Positions 1 to 6,867 of a stretch of DNA of 64,000 nucleotides are shown here, piece by piece. Below the pieces are notes generated by a model. The model was not told the DNA's origin and made no database searches. It saw nothing but the letters and a program-made list of their open reading frames with translations. Each line of letters begins with the position of its first letter. Position 1 is the first letter of the stretch. The DNA comes from Chitinophaga agrisoli. GTDB lineage: Bacteria > Bacteroidota > Bacteroidia > Chitinophagales > Chitinophagaceae. The DNA lies in NCBI RefSeq assembly GCF_008386695.1, contig NZ_VUOC01000004.1, positions 2,606,327 through 2,670,326 on the forward strand, in the 5' to 3' direction. The translations under genes and the position numbers were made by a program.

Positions 1-108
1 GCGTTTGATACCCGCCCGTTGCGCCCGGACTTCGCCAGGGATGGTAAACATGGCCAGGCCAACAATAGCAACCGCACTGGCAAGAAAGTTTTTGGTCATC
101 TTTTTCAT
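1..108 (-). CDS. exported protein, N-terminal part only
   Basis: The first 36 codons of a minus-strand gene that runs off the left edge. It starts MKKMTKNFLASAV and has a basic n-region, a hydrophobic core (AVAIVGLAMFTI) and a likely signal-peptidase site after VRAQ, so the product is exported. Nothing of the mature protein is visible, so no function can be given. The start at 108 is the only one that gives a full signal peptide. A doubtful 69-codon ORF on the same strand ends 12 bases upstream. Confidence 0.6.
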   Translation of the reverse strand, partial: MKKMTKNFLASAVAIVGLAMFTIPGEVRAQRAGIKR

Positions 109-120
109 TTGTCGATCATT

Positions 121-330
121 TCAGTAAAGGTAGCCCCACCCAGGGCCAACTCCAATCAATAAACCCGCAGGCAGCCAGCATAGCGCCCCAACCAGACAAA
201 CCGGCGCCTGAATCCTTGCCGGATGACCAAAATCATCCTTTCCCCGATAGCTGTCATAGATAACCCGCCAGGGGGCATTTACCTTTGAAGCAGATACGGG
301 CAGTCTAATACCGGCCTGGCCAACGACCAT
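121..330 (-). CDS. doubtful 69-aa ORF
   Basis: An open frame of 69 codons just upstream of, and on the same strand as, the exported-protein gene at the left edge. It contains one possible membrane segment (APVCLVGALCWLPAGLLIGVG). No clear ribosome-binding site precedes the ATG and no family is recognised. Codon third positions are GC-rich like the neighbours, which is the only positive sign. It may be spurious; the alternative is a 350-bp non-coding gap before the operator pair at 369-402. Confidence 0.22.
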   Translation of the reverse strand: MVVGQAGIRLPVSASKVNAPWRVIYDSYRGKDDFGHPARIQAPVCLVGALCWLPAGLLIGVGPGWGYLY

Positions 331-368
331 ACGTAATTAATTAAAAAACAAGCAATTAAATGTAACGA

Positions 369-433
369 TGATAACGGTCAGCCTTTTCAGTGACCACCGT
401 CATACTTTTAAGGGAAACTGCCCTTTAAATTGC
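369..433 (+). promoter_or_regulatory. promoter 1: tandem CRP-type operators plus -7 box
   Basis: Two TGA-N6-TCA sites lie 22 bp apart: TGATAACGGTCA (369-380) and TGACCACCGTCA (391-402). After 23 bp comes TAAATTGC (426-433), a partial match to the Bacteroidetes -7 box TAnnTTTG. The same spacing recurs at three other places in this locus. The likely target is the plus-strand gene starting at 456. TGA-N6-TCA is the half-site spacing of CRP-family proteins, and two regulators with CRP-type domains are encoded nearby. Confidence 0.6.
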
Positions 434-455
434 CGTAGCAAACAGGTTTAATAGA

Positions 456-842
456 ATGAGCAACGGTAAACCAGAAGAACTGATCATGGAAAACGAATCA
501 TGGAGAGATAAACTCAAGGCCCTGGAAGACGGTACTATCCGTTTTAAGACCAGGCTGGCCGAGATATTGGCCAGCAATTTCACCAAAGAGCAGCTGGAAC
601 AGCTGGAGTATTTCCAGAACCGGTTCCTCAAAATGGATGAACAGATAGGGCTATTAAGACATGAGGTAAGGGAACAACTATACCTGTTACAGCAATCTGG
701 TCAGGCGTCTAACGTACAATGGCGTAGAACAATGGACCTGCAAAAGAAACTGGATGTGAAAATGATCATCATTCACGAGAACTTTGATAAGCTGAGCCTC
801 GAATTTGACGGCTACCTGCAACACCACATCACCGGCCTTTAA
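456..842 (+). CDS. hypothetical coiled-coil protein
   Basis: A 128-aa protein, charged and almost entirely helical, with no signal peptide, membrane segment or recognised domain; the middle (LEQLEYFQNRFLKMDEQ) could form a coiled coil. The start at 456 follows the predicted -7 box by 23 bp; an alternative ATG at 486 (MENESWRDKL) has AGAAG in front of it. Its stop codon overlaps by 4 bases the stop of the convergent response regulator. Its promoter has the tandem CRP-type operators shared by this locus, so it is probably an output gene of the two-component system. Function unknown. Confidence 0.7.
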   Translation: MSNGKPEELIMENESWRDKLKALEDGTIRFKTRLAEILASNFTKEQLEQLEYFQNRFLKMDEQIGLLRHEVREQLYLLQQSGQASNVQWRRTMDLQKKLDVKMIIIHENFDKLSLEFDGYLQHHITGL

Positions 843-1897
843 TATAGTATACCGCCCAGCTTCTTCTCATCCAGTATAACAATGGCGCCTTCTTTTATAT
901 CGATCAGTTTTTCGTCCCGGAAATCGCCCAAGGTACGGATAAGGGATTCCGTGGCAGTACCGGCGATAGTGGCCAGGTTATCCCGGCTGATATCAATGGC
1001 GAACAGCCCCTCCTTTTGCTGACTGTACTTTCTGTGCAGGCTTACCAGGGCCTCCGCTACCTTCTTACGCAGGGAGTTATAAGCCAGTCCAAGCAGCTGC
1101 TGCTCCTTGGCAGTCACATTCCTGGCCAGCAGGCGTACAAACTGTACCGCTACATCGTGGTTGGTATGTAACAGCTCATCAAAATCCTCCCGGGGTATCA
1201 CGGCTATCTCGCTTTCCTCCATCGCCTCCGCCGTTTCCTTATATACCGTCCCTTCCAGCAAGGCCACATACCCCAGGAAATCGCCTTCGTTATAAAGGTC
1301 TATGGTCAGCTCCTTGCCGTCATCGTTCCGTTTAAAGGTCTTTACCTTCCCTTTCTGCACATAGTACAGGCGCAGGGGATGGTTCCCCTCTGAGTAGATA
1401 AGCTGTTTCTTTTTGTATCTGTCTGTATTGCGGCCATCCACCAACGATGTAAGGGACTCTTTACCGGTAGCCTCATACACCAGTTTATTCAGGCCTTCCA
1501 GGTTGGAGGGGAAGCTTTGCCGCCGCAATGCCGCCTTTTTAAGCCGGCTTTCTATAGCATGCAGCAGATCGGCGCCGCTAAAAGGTTTGGTGACATAATC
1601 ATCCGCTCCCATCTCCATCCCCTTGCGGAAATCAGACCGCTCCGTTTTTGCTGTCAGGAATATAAAGGGGATATCCTGTATATCCTTATTCCGCTGCATC
1701 ATATGCAATACGCCAAAACCATCCAGCACCGGCATCATAATATCACATATCACCAGGTCCGGCCGGTGCTGCAGGGCCAGTTCCACCCCTATCTTACCAT
1801 TTTCTGCGGTAAATACTTTATACCCGGCCAGCTCCAGGATCTCTGACGTATTTTCCCTGATCTCTGCGTTGTCTTCTATTAACAGGATTGTTTTCAT
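839..1897 (-). CDS. response regulator with CRP/FNR-type output
   Basis: A 352-aa fusion. Residues 1-120 are a receiver domain with the acidic pair near D9, phospho-acceptor D52 (CDIMMPVLDG) and the conserved Lys in VTKP. Residues about 145-270 form a cyclic-nucleotide-binding-type beta barrel (GDFLGYVALLEG). Residues about 280-350 are a CRP-type winged helix-turn-helix (ISRDNLATIAGTATESLIRTLGDF). It starts 6 bases after the stop of the histidine kinase on the same strand, so the two form an operon and a cognate pair. It is a clear paralog of the regulator at 4387-5445, which has the same length and order of domains. Expected to bind TGA-N6-TCA-like sites, which occur in pairs around the locus. 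Confidence 0.9.
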   Translation of the reverse strand: MKTILLIEDNAEIRENTSEILELAGYKVFTAENGKIGVELALQHRPDLVICDIMMPVLDGFGVLHMMQRNKDIQDIPFIFLTAKTERSDFRKGMEMGADDYVTKPFSGADLLHAIESRLKKAALRRQSFPSNLEGLNKLVYEATGKESLTSLVDGRNTDRYKKKQLIYSEGNHPLRLYYVQKGKVKTFKRNDDGKELTIDLYNEGDFLGYVALLEGTVYKETAEAMEESEIAVIPREDFDELLHTNHDVAVQFVRLLARNVTAKEQQLLGLAYNSLRKKVAEALVSLHRKYSQQKEGLFAIDISRDNLATIAGTATESLIRTLGDFRDEKLIDIKEGAIVILDEKKLGGILY

Positions 1898-1903
1898 ACA
1901 CGT

Positions 1904-3151
1904 TTAGATTTCGGTGTTTAAAGAGAAGGTGATGGTAAAACTGGCGCCCTTCCCCAATTCGCTCTCGCAGGAAATAGTGCCGTTCATTAATTCGCTGTAT
2001 TTGCCCACGATATGTAACCCAAGGCCTGTGCCCTGTATATTGCTTACATTGGCGCCGCGGTAAAACCGCTCAAACAGGTGCTGCTGGTCTTCCGCTGACA
2101 TACCAATGCCCTGGTCCTTCACCAGCAGCCGCATTTGCGCCTCCTCCCTGTCAGTACGTATGATAATGGGGGTATTATGCGGGGAGAACTTAATAGCATT
2201 TACCAACAGGTTCATTACAATATGCCGGAACAGGGAAGGATCCAGCACCACATCACGGTTACCGGTATGCTGGTAGTCTATTACCTGCTCTTCCCTGACC
2301 ACGCCCTGCATTTCCTGTATTACATTGTTAATATGCTCCTCTATGTCAAAACTGATCCGGCGCACCTGTATCTTACCTTCTTCAATCTTGCCCACAGAAA
2401 GGAAATCGTTGAGGATATCCGTAAGCAGGTTCACAGAGCTTACGATACGCTGGATATGTTTGTTACGTTTAGGTTGATCTGCTTCCGCGGCATATTGTTT
2501 CACCAGGAAAGCGGATGAGAGGATAGTGCTGAGCGGTGTGCGGAACTCGTGGGAGGCCATCGATACAAAACGGGATTTTAACTCGCTCAGCTCTTTTTCC
2601 TTGCCAAGAGCTGCTGTCAGCTCATCCTTAGACATTTCCAGTTCCGCCAGGGCAGACCGCAGCTGCAGGGTGCGTTCCTCCACCATCCGCTCCAGCTCAT
2701 TGTTCATTTTCTCTACCTTCTCCTCCGCCTTCTTCCGTTCTGTGATATTGTTCACATAAGCGATCACAAACCGCCCCTCTTCGTTCTCATAGTGGCTAAG
2801 GCTTATCTCTACAGGGAATTCTGTGCCGTCTTTCCGCAGGGCGTACAGGTCCAGCCCAATACCCATTGGCCTGGCCTGCGGGCTGGCGTGGTAACGCTCA
2901 CGGTGGCCTTCATGCCGGTGGTGCACCCGCTGGGGTAACAGTATCTCCACCTTCTGCCCTACCAGTTCTGCACGCGTGTAGCCAAACTGCTCAAGGGCAA
3001 AATCATTGATAAGGATGATCTGCCCCAGCTCATTGCTTACCAGGATACCAATGCTTGCATAATCAAATAAGGCGCTAAAGCGCTGCAGCTCCTGATTGAT
3101 CTGTTGTTTGTAATGCTGATCCCTGTCAAGGTCATTTACTGGAAGGTCCAT
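1904..3151 (-). CDS. PAS-domain sensor histidine kinase
   Basis: A 415-aa soluble kinase with no membrane segment. The N-terminal third is a PAS domain with a PAC-like end (residues about 20-140), followed by a coiled coil (EEKVEKMNNELERM). The dimerisation/phosphotransfer helix has the HEFRTPLS motif, and the ATPase domain shows the N box (NAIKFSP), G1 (DQGIGMS) and G2 (GTGLGLHIVGKY). It would phosphorylate D52 of the response regulator encoded immediately downstream and perhaps also the orphan paralog at 4387. The PAS domain suggests an intracellular cue such as redox state or a ligand, but no cofactor residue can be assigned. Confidence 0.9.
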   Translation of the reverse strand: MDLPVNDLDRDQHYKQQINQELQRFSALFDYASIGILVSNELGQIILINDFALEQFGYTRAELVGQKVEILLPQRVHHRHEGHRERYHASPQARPMGIGLDLYALRKDGTEFPVEISLSHYENEEGRFVIAYVNNITERKKAEEKVEKMNNELERMVEERTLQLRSALAELEMSKDELTAALGKEKELSELKSRFVSMASHEFRTPLSTILSSAFLVKQYAAEADQPKRNKHIQRIVSSVNLLTDILNDFLSVGKIEEGKIQVRRISFDIEEHINNVIQEMQGVVREEQVIDYQHTGNRDVVLDPSLFRHIVMNLLVNAIKFSPHNTPIIIRTDREEAQMRLLVKDQGIGMSAEDQQHLFERFYRGANVSNIQGTGLGLHIVGKYSELMNGTISCESELGKGASFTITFSLNTEI

Positions 3152-3231
3152 ACGAATGCTACGGAGATGAATCGTTATTGCAAAAAAGCTGCTGCCAGAC
3201 TATCACTGTGGAAAGTTAAGTAATAATGGCG

Positions 3232-3295
3232 TGATAAAACTCATCTTGTTGCTGATAACCGTCATTGGCGGCTTATACAGCCCGGCCTACATTTG
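3232..3295 (+). promoter_or_regulatory. promoter 2: tandem CRP-type operators plus -7 box
   Basis: TGATAAAACTCA (3232-3243) and TGATAACCGTCA (3253-3264) are 21 bp apart. Exactly 23 bp further is TACATTTG (3288-3295), a perfect TAnnTTTG -7 box. This places transcription start near 3302 and makes the ATG at 3336 the proper start of the protease gene, excluding an upstream GTG at 3231 that lies inside the operator region. Confidence 0.7.
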
Positions 3296-3335
3296 TTCCG
3301 CATTTGATCATATTCCTAACATTCAATTTATATCC

Positions 3336-4400
3336 ATGAAAAACTTAATTACCATCTCCGCCTTCCTCCTGGCACAGGCCATTATCAACACTTGTGCAGC
3401 CCAGGGGAGCAATGTTTCCGGCAACCAGGAACCAGCTATAAAAACCGCTGCCTCAGCTAATTTCCGCTATGCCGCCAGCCAGGCAACGCCAGGCGTGGTG
3501 CATATCAAATCCTACCGCCCCTTTGCCTACGAGCAGGCCTCCTTTGACGGTGCGCCTGTACAGGGTATGACCGATGGCAGCGGCTCTGGCGTGCTGCTAA
3601 GCAGCAATGGCTATATTATTACTAACTATCATGTGGTGATGAGCACTATCGCGGTTGAAGTAGTGTTGCGCGACCGGCGCTCTTACCCGGCCCTGGTAGT
3701 GGGAGTAGATTCCGTGACAGACCTCGCCCTTTTGAAGATAGATGAAGAGCGCCTTCCCTTTGTAGCCATGGGTAATTCAGATTCCTTGATGACGGGGGAT
3801 TGGGTACTGGCCATCGGTAACCCGCTCCAGCTTACCTCTACTGTCACCGCAGGTATTATCAGCGCTAAGTCCAGGGGCATACAAACCGGCAACCAGAAAG
3901 AGCATGTCACTTCCTTCCTGCAAACAGACGCCGCTACCAACGACGGCAGCAGCGGCGGCGCATTGGTAGATATGAACGGTAAACTGGTGGGTATTAATAC
4001 CGGCATTGTGAGCACTACCGGCTTATACAGCGGGCACTCATTCTCTATCCCGGTAGAGGTGGTAAAGAAAGTGTACAGGGATCTGCTGCTGCATGGCAGT
4101 ACCACACGCGGCGCTATGGGCGTTTCCCTGGAAGATATCCCCGGCAGACCCGGCGCCTATGTAGAAAGCCTGCGCATGACCGGCGCCGCCATGCAGGCGC
4201 ATATAAGGATAAAGGACGTGATCGTAAAGATCAACGGCCGCGCCATCGATAATGTAGCTGCGTTTTATGAAACCATGCAGCTGCATGGCCCCGGCGAAAG
4301 TTTAACAGTGACCGTACTCCGGCAGGGCAGCCCCATGGACATACCCGTGGTACTCAGCAACCCGGAGCTAACAAAGGCATGGGCCGTTAATTGGCAATAA
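3336..4400 (+). CDS. HtrA/DegP-like S1C serine protease
   Basis: A 354-aa exported protease. Residues 1-23 are a signal peptide (MKNLITISAFLL...CAA). The trypsin-like domain has the triad H99 (TNYHVV), D129 (VTDLALL) and S206 in DGSSGGA, where most family members have GNSGG. A single PDZ domain follows (residues about 260-345, with VIVKINGRAI). HtrA proteins degrade or refold damaged envelope proteins in the periplasm. The start at 3336 is preferred because the perfect -7 box at 3288-3295 lies downstream of the longer open frame's start. The gene ends convergently with the orphan response regulator, overlapping by 14 bases. Its promoter carries the shared operator pair, so it is probably a target of the local two-component system. 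Confidence 0.88.
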   Translation: MKNLITISAFLLAQAIINTCAAQGSNVSGNQEPAIKTAASANFRYAASQATPGVVHIKSYRPFAYEQASFDGAPVQGMTDGSGSGVLLSSNGYIITNYHVVMSTIAVEVVLRDRRSYPALVVGVDSVTDLALLKIDEERLPFVAMGNSDSLMTGDWVLAIGNPLQLTSTVTAGIISAKSRGIQTGNQKEHVTSFLQTDAATNDGSSGGALVDMNGKLVGINTGIVSTTGLYSGHSFSIPVEVVKKVYRDLLLHGSTTRGAMGVSLEDIPGRPGAYVESLRMTGAAMQAHIRIKDVIVKINGRAIDNVAAFYETMQLHGPGESLTVTVLRQGSPMDIPVVLSNPELTKAWAVNWQ

Positions 4401-5445
4401 CCTCCAGGCGTTTCCGGTCGGTGACAAAGATCTGTCCTTCGCGGATGCTGATCAGCTTCTCTTCCCGGAAATCGCCCAGGGTGCGGATCAATGACTCCTT
4501 GGCCACCCCGGTTAGCGCAGCCAGCCCGTCCCGGCTCATATCAATACTGTAATGTTCATTGTAAGAAGGATTGTATTTCTTATACAGCAACAGTAAGGCC
4601 TGCGATACTTTTTTACGGAGGGAGTTATAGGCAATATCCAGCAGCTGTTCCTCTTTCTCCGTTACATGTTTACAAAGCAGCTGTATGAATTTATGGATAA
4701 CGCCGGGGTTATTAAATAAAAGGGCCTCAAAATCTTCCCGGGGGATAATAGCCAGCTCCGTATCATCCAGCGCCTCCGCGTTTTCGTTGTAAACGCTTTG
4801 TTCCAACAGCGCCGTATACCCCAGGAAATCGCCTTCCCGGTATAAACCGATCACCAACTCCTTACCGCCTTCATTACGCTTAAAAGTGCGCACCTTCCCT
4901 TTCAGGATATAGAAGAGGCAGGCAGGCGGATGGCCCTCCATATAGATCTCCTGCTTCTTTTTGTATTTATGGATATTGTGGTTGCGGCGGATGATCTCCT
5001 GGATATCCTTGTTCATAACGGCGGTCATCAGTATATCCAGCCCGTTAATATCTGCCGGCAGGTCTGCTTTAATAGAGGCAGCCTTCCTTAACCGCGTTTC
5101 CACGGCATTTAACAGCTCCGTAGTATCAAAAGGTTTAGTGATGTAATCATCCGCCCCCATTTCCATCCCTTTCCGTATCTCCGCTTTTTCCGCCTTGGCA
5201 GTCAGGAAAATAAAGGGTATCTCCTGGAGGGTTTTATTTTTATGCAGCATATTTAATACGCCGTAGCCATCCAGCACCGGCATCATAATATCACAGATAA
5301 TGAGGTCCGGCGACTGCGCAATAGCCAGCTCCACCCCTTCCATGCCATTGGTAGCGGTTAAAACGGAATACCGGGCGAGCTCCAGCATTTCTACAACATT
5401 GTCTCGGATCTCATTGTTGTCTTCGATCAGCAGGATCTTTTTCAA
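4387..5445 (-). CDS. orphan response regulator with CRP/FNR-type output
   Basis: A 352-aa paralog of the regulator at 839-1897, same length and domain order: receiver with D52 (CDIMMPVLDG) and Lys in ITKP, cNMP-fold barrel (GDFLGYTALLEQ), CRP-type helix-turn-helix (MSRDGLAALTGVAKESLIRTLGDF). No kinase gene adjoins it, so it may share the kinase at 1904. Recognition helices of the two paralogs are very similar (ESLIRTLGDFR in both), so they probably read the same operators and could compete or form heterodimers (inference). Confidence 0.88.
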   Translation of the reverse strand: MKKILLIEDNNEIRDNVVEMLELARYSVLTATNGMEGVELAIAQSPDLIICDIMMPVLDGYGVLNMLHKNKTLQEIPFIFLTAKAEKAEIRKGMEMGADDYITKPFDTTELLNAVETRLRKAASIKADLPADINGLDILMTAVMNKDIQEIIRRNHNIHKYKKKQEIYMEGHPPACLFYILKGKVRTFKRNEGGKELVIGLYREGDFLGYTALLEQSVYNENAEALDDTELAIIPREDFEALLFNNPGVIHKFIQLLCKHVTEKEEQLLDIAYNSLRKKVSQALLLLYKKYNPSYNEHYSIDMSRDGLAALTGVAKESLIRTLGDFREEKLISIREGQIFVTDRKRLEVIAN

Positions 5446-5653
5446 GGGAAAACTATTAGTTATAGGATATTTCTGTTATGGGATCTGGTCTTGTGTAACC
5501 GGCACGTGGAACGAACGTTGTTTGTTTTTAGCCCCACCCGCCTCAGCAATTGTTAATCTTTATCATATTACTGTTTTCATACATCTTGAGGGTGATTGGT
5601 CATCCCCATAAATATAAGGAATTTATCCATTTCAGCTATAGAAGGTTTACTGG

Positions 5654-5717
5654 TGACTAGAATCATAATATGGGTGACGGTGGTCATTGCGGGCGGATCT
5701 GTAGCGGCCTACCTTTA
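5654..5717 (+). promoter_or_regulatory. promoter 3: tandem CRP-type operators plus -7 box
   Basis: TGACTAGAATCA (5654-5665) and TGACGGTGGTCA (5675-5686) are 21 bp apart. The second is the exact reverse complement of the site at 391-402. TACCTTTA (5710-5717) follows after 23 bp, a 5-of-6 match to TAnnTTTG. No protein gene starts downstream before the terminator at 5779, so the promoter appears to drive a small RNA. Confidence 0.55.
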
Positions 5718-5722
5718 CAAAG

Positions 5723-5809
5723 ACGAATAGAAATCATTTCTGAAAACGGGTTTAACTGATCACGCGTTAGAGACAACTGCCCTGGCACTCCTGCCGGGGC
5801 ATTTTTTTT
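5723..5809 (+). ncRNA. predicted small RNA under CRP-type control
   Basis: Predicted from context only. A promoter with the locus-specific operator pair and -7 box ends at 5717, and a strong intrinsic terminator lies at 5779-5809. The roughly 85-nt transcript contains no ATG and no sensible reading frame. Transcription would start near 5723. The alternative is a leader read-through into the gene at 5897, but that gene has its own operator pair and -7 box after the terminator. Confidence 0.45.
5779..5809 (+). terminator. intrinsic terminator of the predicted small RNA
   Basis: An 8-bp stem GCCCTGGC / GCCGGGGC (5779-5786 and 5793-5800, one G-U pair) with a 6-nt loop is followed by ATTTTTTTT. 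A textbook plus-strand terminator lying between two promoters. Confidence 0.8.
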
Positions 5810-5814
5810 GGCGC

Positions 5815-5878
5815 TGATGACGATCAATTAAATACTGATGACCGTCATTGCTACGAGCGGATTTTATTCGAAATTTTG
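5815..5878 (+). promoter_or_regulatory. promoter 4: tandem CRP-type operators plus -7 box
   Basis: TGATGACGATCA (5815-5826) and TGATGACCGTCA (5836-5847) are 21 bp apart, and AAATTTTG (5871-5878) follows after 23 bp, a 5-of-6 match to TAnnTTTG. Start of transcription would be near 5884, so the gene starts at ATG 5897 and not at the TTG at 5876, which falls inside the box. The operator centres would sit near -43 and -64, close to the class II and class I positions used by CRP. Confidence 0.62.
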
Positions 5879-5896
5879 TGTCATAAAATAATCGCT

Positions 5897-6604
5897 ATGA
5901 TCCCGTTATTCAATTATCCGGATTTACAGAGAAGATTCTGCGAAGGTTTTACCTTCTACCCGTTTAAGGCGCTGGAACAATACAGTGGTTTTATCTATAA
6001 AAATTATACCCGCGAGGACCATATGCCAAATGTGCTGGACCACTACAGCCGGGAGTATGAGTTCAATGACGTACAGGCGCAAAAATTACTCAGGAAATTA
6101 CAGCAAAAAGATATCCCCGTTACGGGTGAGCTGCTTTTTAAACTGCAGCTCAGCAGCCGGCAGCTGGAGGAGCGGTTCCGCTCCCTGAAAAGGTCTTCTG
6201 CCATTCACCGCCAGCTGCTGGAAACCATGGATACCTATCACCGCCTGCTGGCAGTGTATCAGCATAATGTACAGGAACGTATTGCCGTGCAGCTGTCTGT
6301 AGTGCCGGATGAAAATGAGGATGATCCCTGCAATATTGTGAGCGTATTACATATACAGCAGGTACAGGATGTAGTGCGGGAGTTCCTGCAGAGCACTGAG
6401 GTGATGGCCATTTACCTGAAAGAGTGCGTGGCTGGTAAGCGCCGCTTTGCCAAACTGATCCTAACCGTAGAAGAGACAGATAATTTACAGGAGCTGGTGA
6501 GCCTGACTGCACAGGTACGGAGCCTGCAGGACAGGAACTTTTGTATGCTCGAAGAGTGGAAGCAACAAGTGGTACTGTTCGAGAGAAGGCATACCATGAA
6601 CTAA
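5897..6604 (+). CDS. hypothetical helical protein
   Basis: A 235-aa soluble, largely helical protein beginning MIPLFNYPDL. No recognised domain. Long amphipathic stretches (residues about 60-140) suggest helical bundles. The start is chosen from the promoter layout. It is expressed from promoter 4 with the shared operator pair and is therefore a likely member of the local regulon. A 10-bp hairpin at 6677-6702 follows about 70 bases after the stop. Confidence 0.72.
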   Translation: MIPLFNYPDLQRRFCEGFTFYPFKALEQYSGFIYKNYTREDHMPNVLDHYSREYEFNDVQAQKLLRKLQQKDIPVTGELLFKLQLSSRQLEERFRSLKRSSAIHRQLLETMDTYHRLLAVYQHNVQERIAVQLSVVPDENEDDPCNIVSVLHIQQVQDVVREFLQSTEVMAIYLKECVAGKRRFAKLILTVEETDNLQELVSLTAQVRSLQDRNFCMLEEWKQQVVLFERRHTMN

Positions 6605-6676
6605 TAAAGAAAAAGCCTTTATCCGCTTATATACGAGGCCTTTCATGCACATTGTCCGCAATGCTGTGTAGTAACG

Positions 6677-6705
6677 AAGCCGGTCCAGTAACGGACCGGC
6701 TTTGC
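6677..6705. terminator. bidirectional hairpin terminator
   Basis: A perfect 10-bp stem AAGCCGGTCC / GGACCGGCTT (6677-6686, 6693-6702) with a 6-nt loop lies between the convergent gene ending at 6604 and the tRNA-like pair ending at 6719. On the plus strand it is followed by TTTGCGTTTT; on the minus strand the tail is not T-rich, so termination there is less sure. Confidence 0.6.
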
Positions 6706-6718
6706 GTTTTATATCGTG

Positions 6719-6791
6719 TTCTGGCAGCAGGGCTCGAACCTGCGTCCGCCCGGTCCAAGAGCCGGGTGCACTACCACTGGGCCATACCAGA
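6719..6791 (-). tRNA. tRNA-like gene, 8-nt anticodon loop
   Basis: A cloverleaf can be folded: acceptor TCTGGTA / TGCCAGA, a weak D arm, anticodon stem CCCGG / CCGGG, T stem GCAGG / CCTGC with loop TTCGAGC. Two further pairs extend the acceptor to 6718-6793, 9 bp in all. The anticodon loop is CTCTTGGA, 8 nt. Reading directly after U33 gives CUU (Lys); shifting one base gives UUG (Gln). CCA is not encoded. It lies 3-5 bases from the other tRNA-like gene and shares its anticodon stem and T arm nearly exactly. A tRNA finder might call it tRNA-Gln(TTG). Confidence 0.6.
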
Positions 6792-6796
6792 ACATA

Positions 6797-6867
6797 GATG
6801 GGTGCAGGGATCGAACCTGCGTCCTCCCGGTAAGAGCCGGGTATTCTACCAACGAAAGTTACCCATC
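6797..6867 (-). tRNA. tRNA-like gene, 6-nt anticodon loop (CUU)
   Basis: Acceptor GATGGGT / ACCCATC pairs perfectly over 7 bp, the D stem is about 3 bp, anticodon stem CCCGG / CCGGG, T stem GCAGG / CCTGC with loop TTCGATC. The anticodon loop is CTCTTA, only 6 nt, with CUU (Lys) directly after U33. The first base of the RNA is the G of the upstream protein's TAG stop, so the RNA must be cut from a common transcript. CCA is not encoded. It may be a real tRNA-Lys variant or a tRNA mimic. Confidence 0.6.

Noticed and set aside
5653-5730. GTG-started 25-codon frame resembling a single-helix membrane peptide
   Set aside because: It coincides with the tandem operators and -7 box of promoter 3, which explain the sequence better.
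6718-6793. Selenocysteine-type tRNA because of up to 9 acceptor pairs
   Set aside because: The loop has no UCA anticodon, the T stem is a normal 5 bp, and no selenocysteine genes are nearby.
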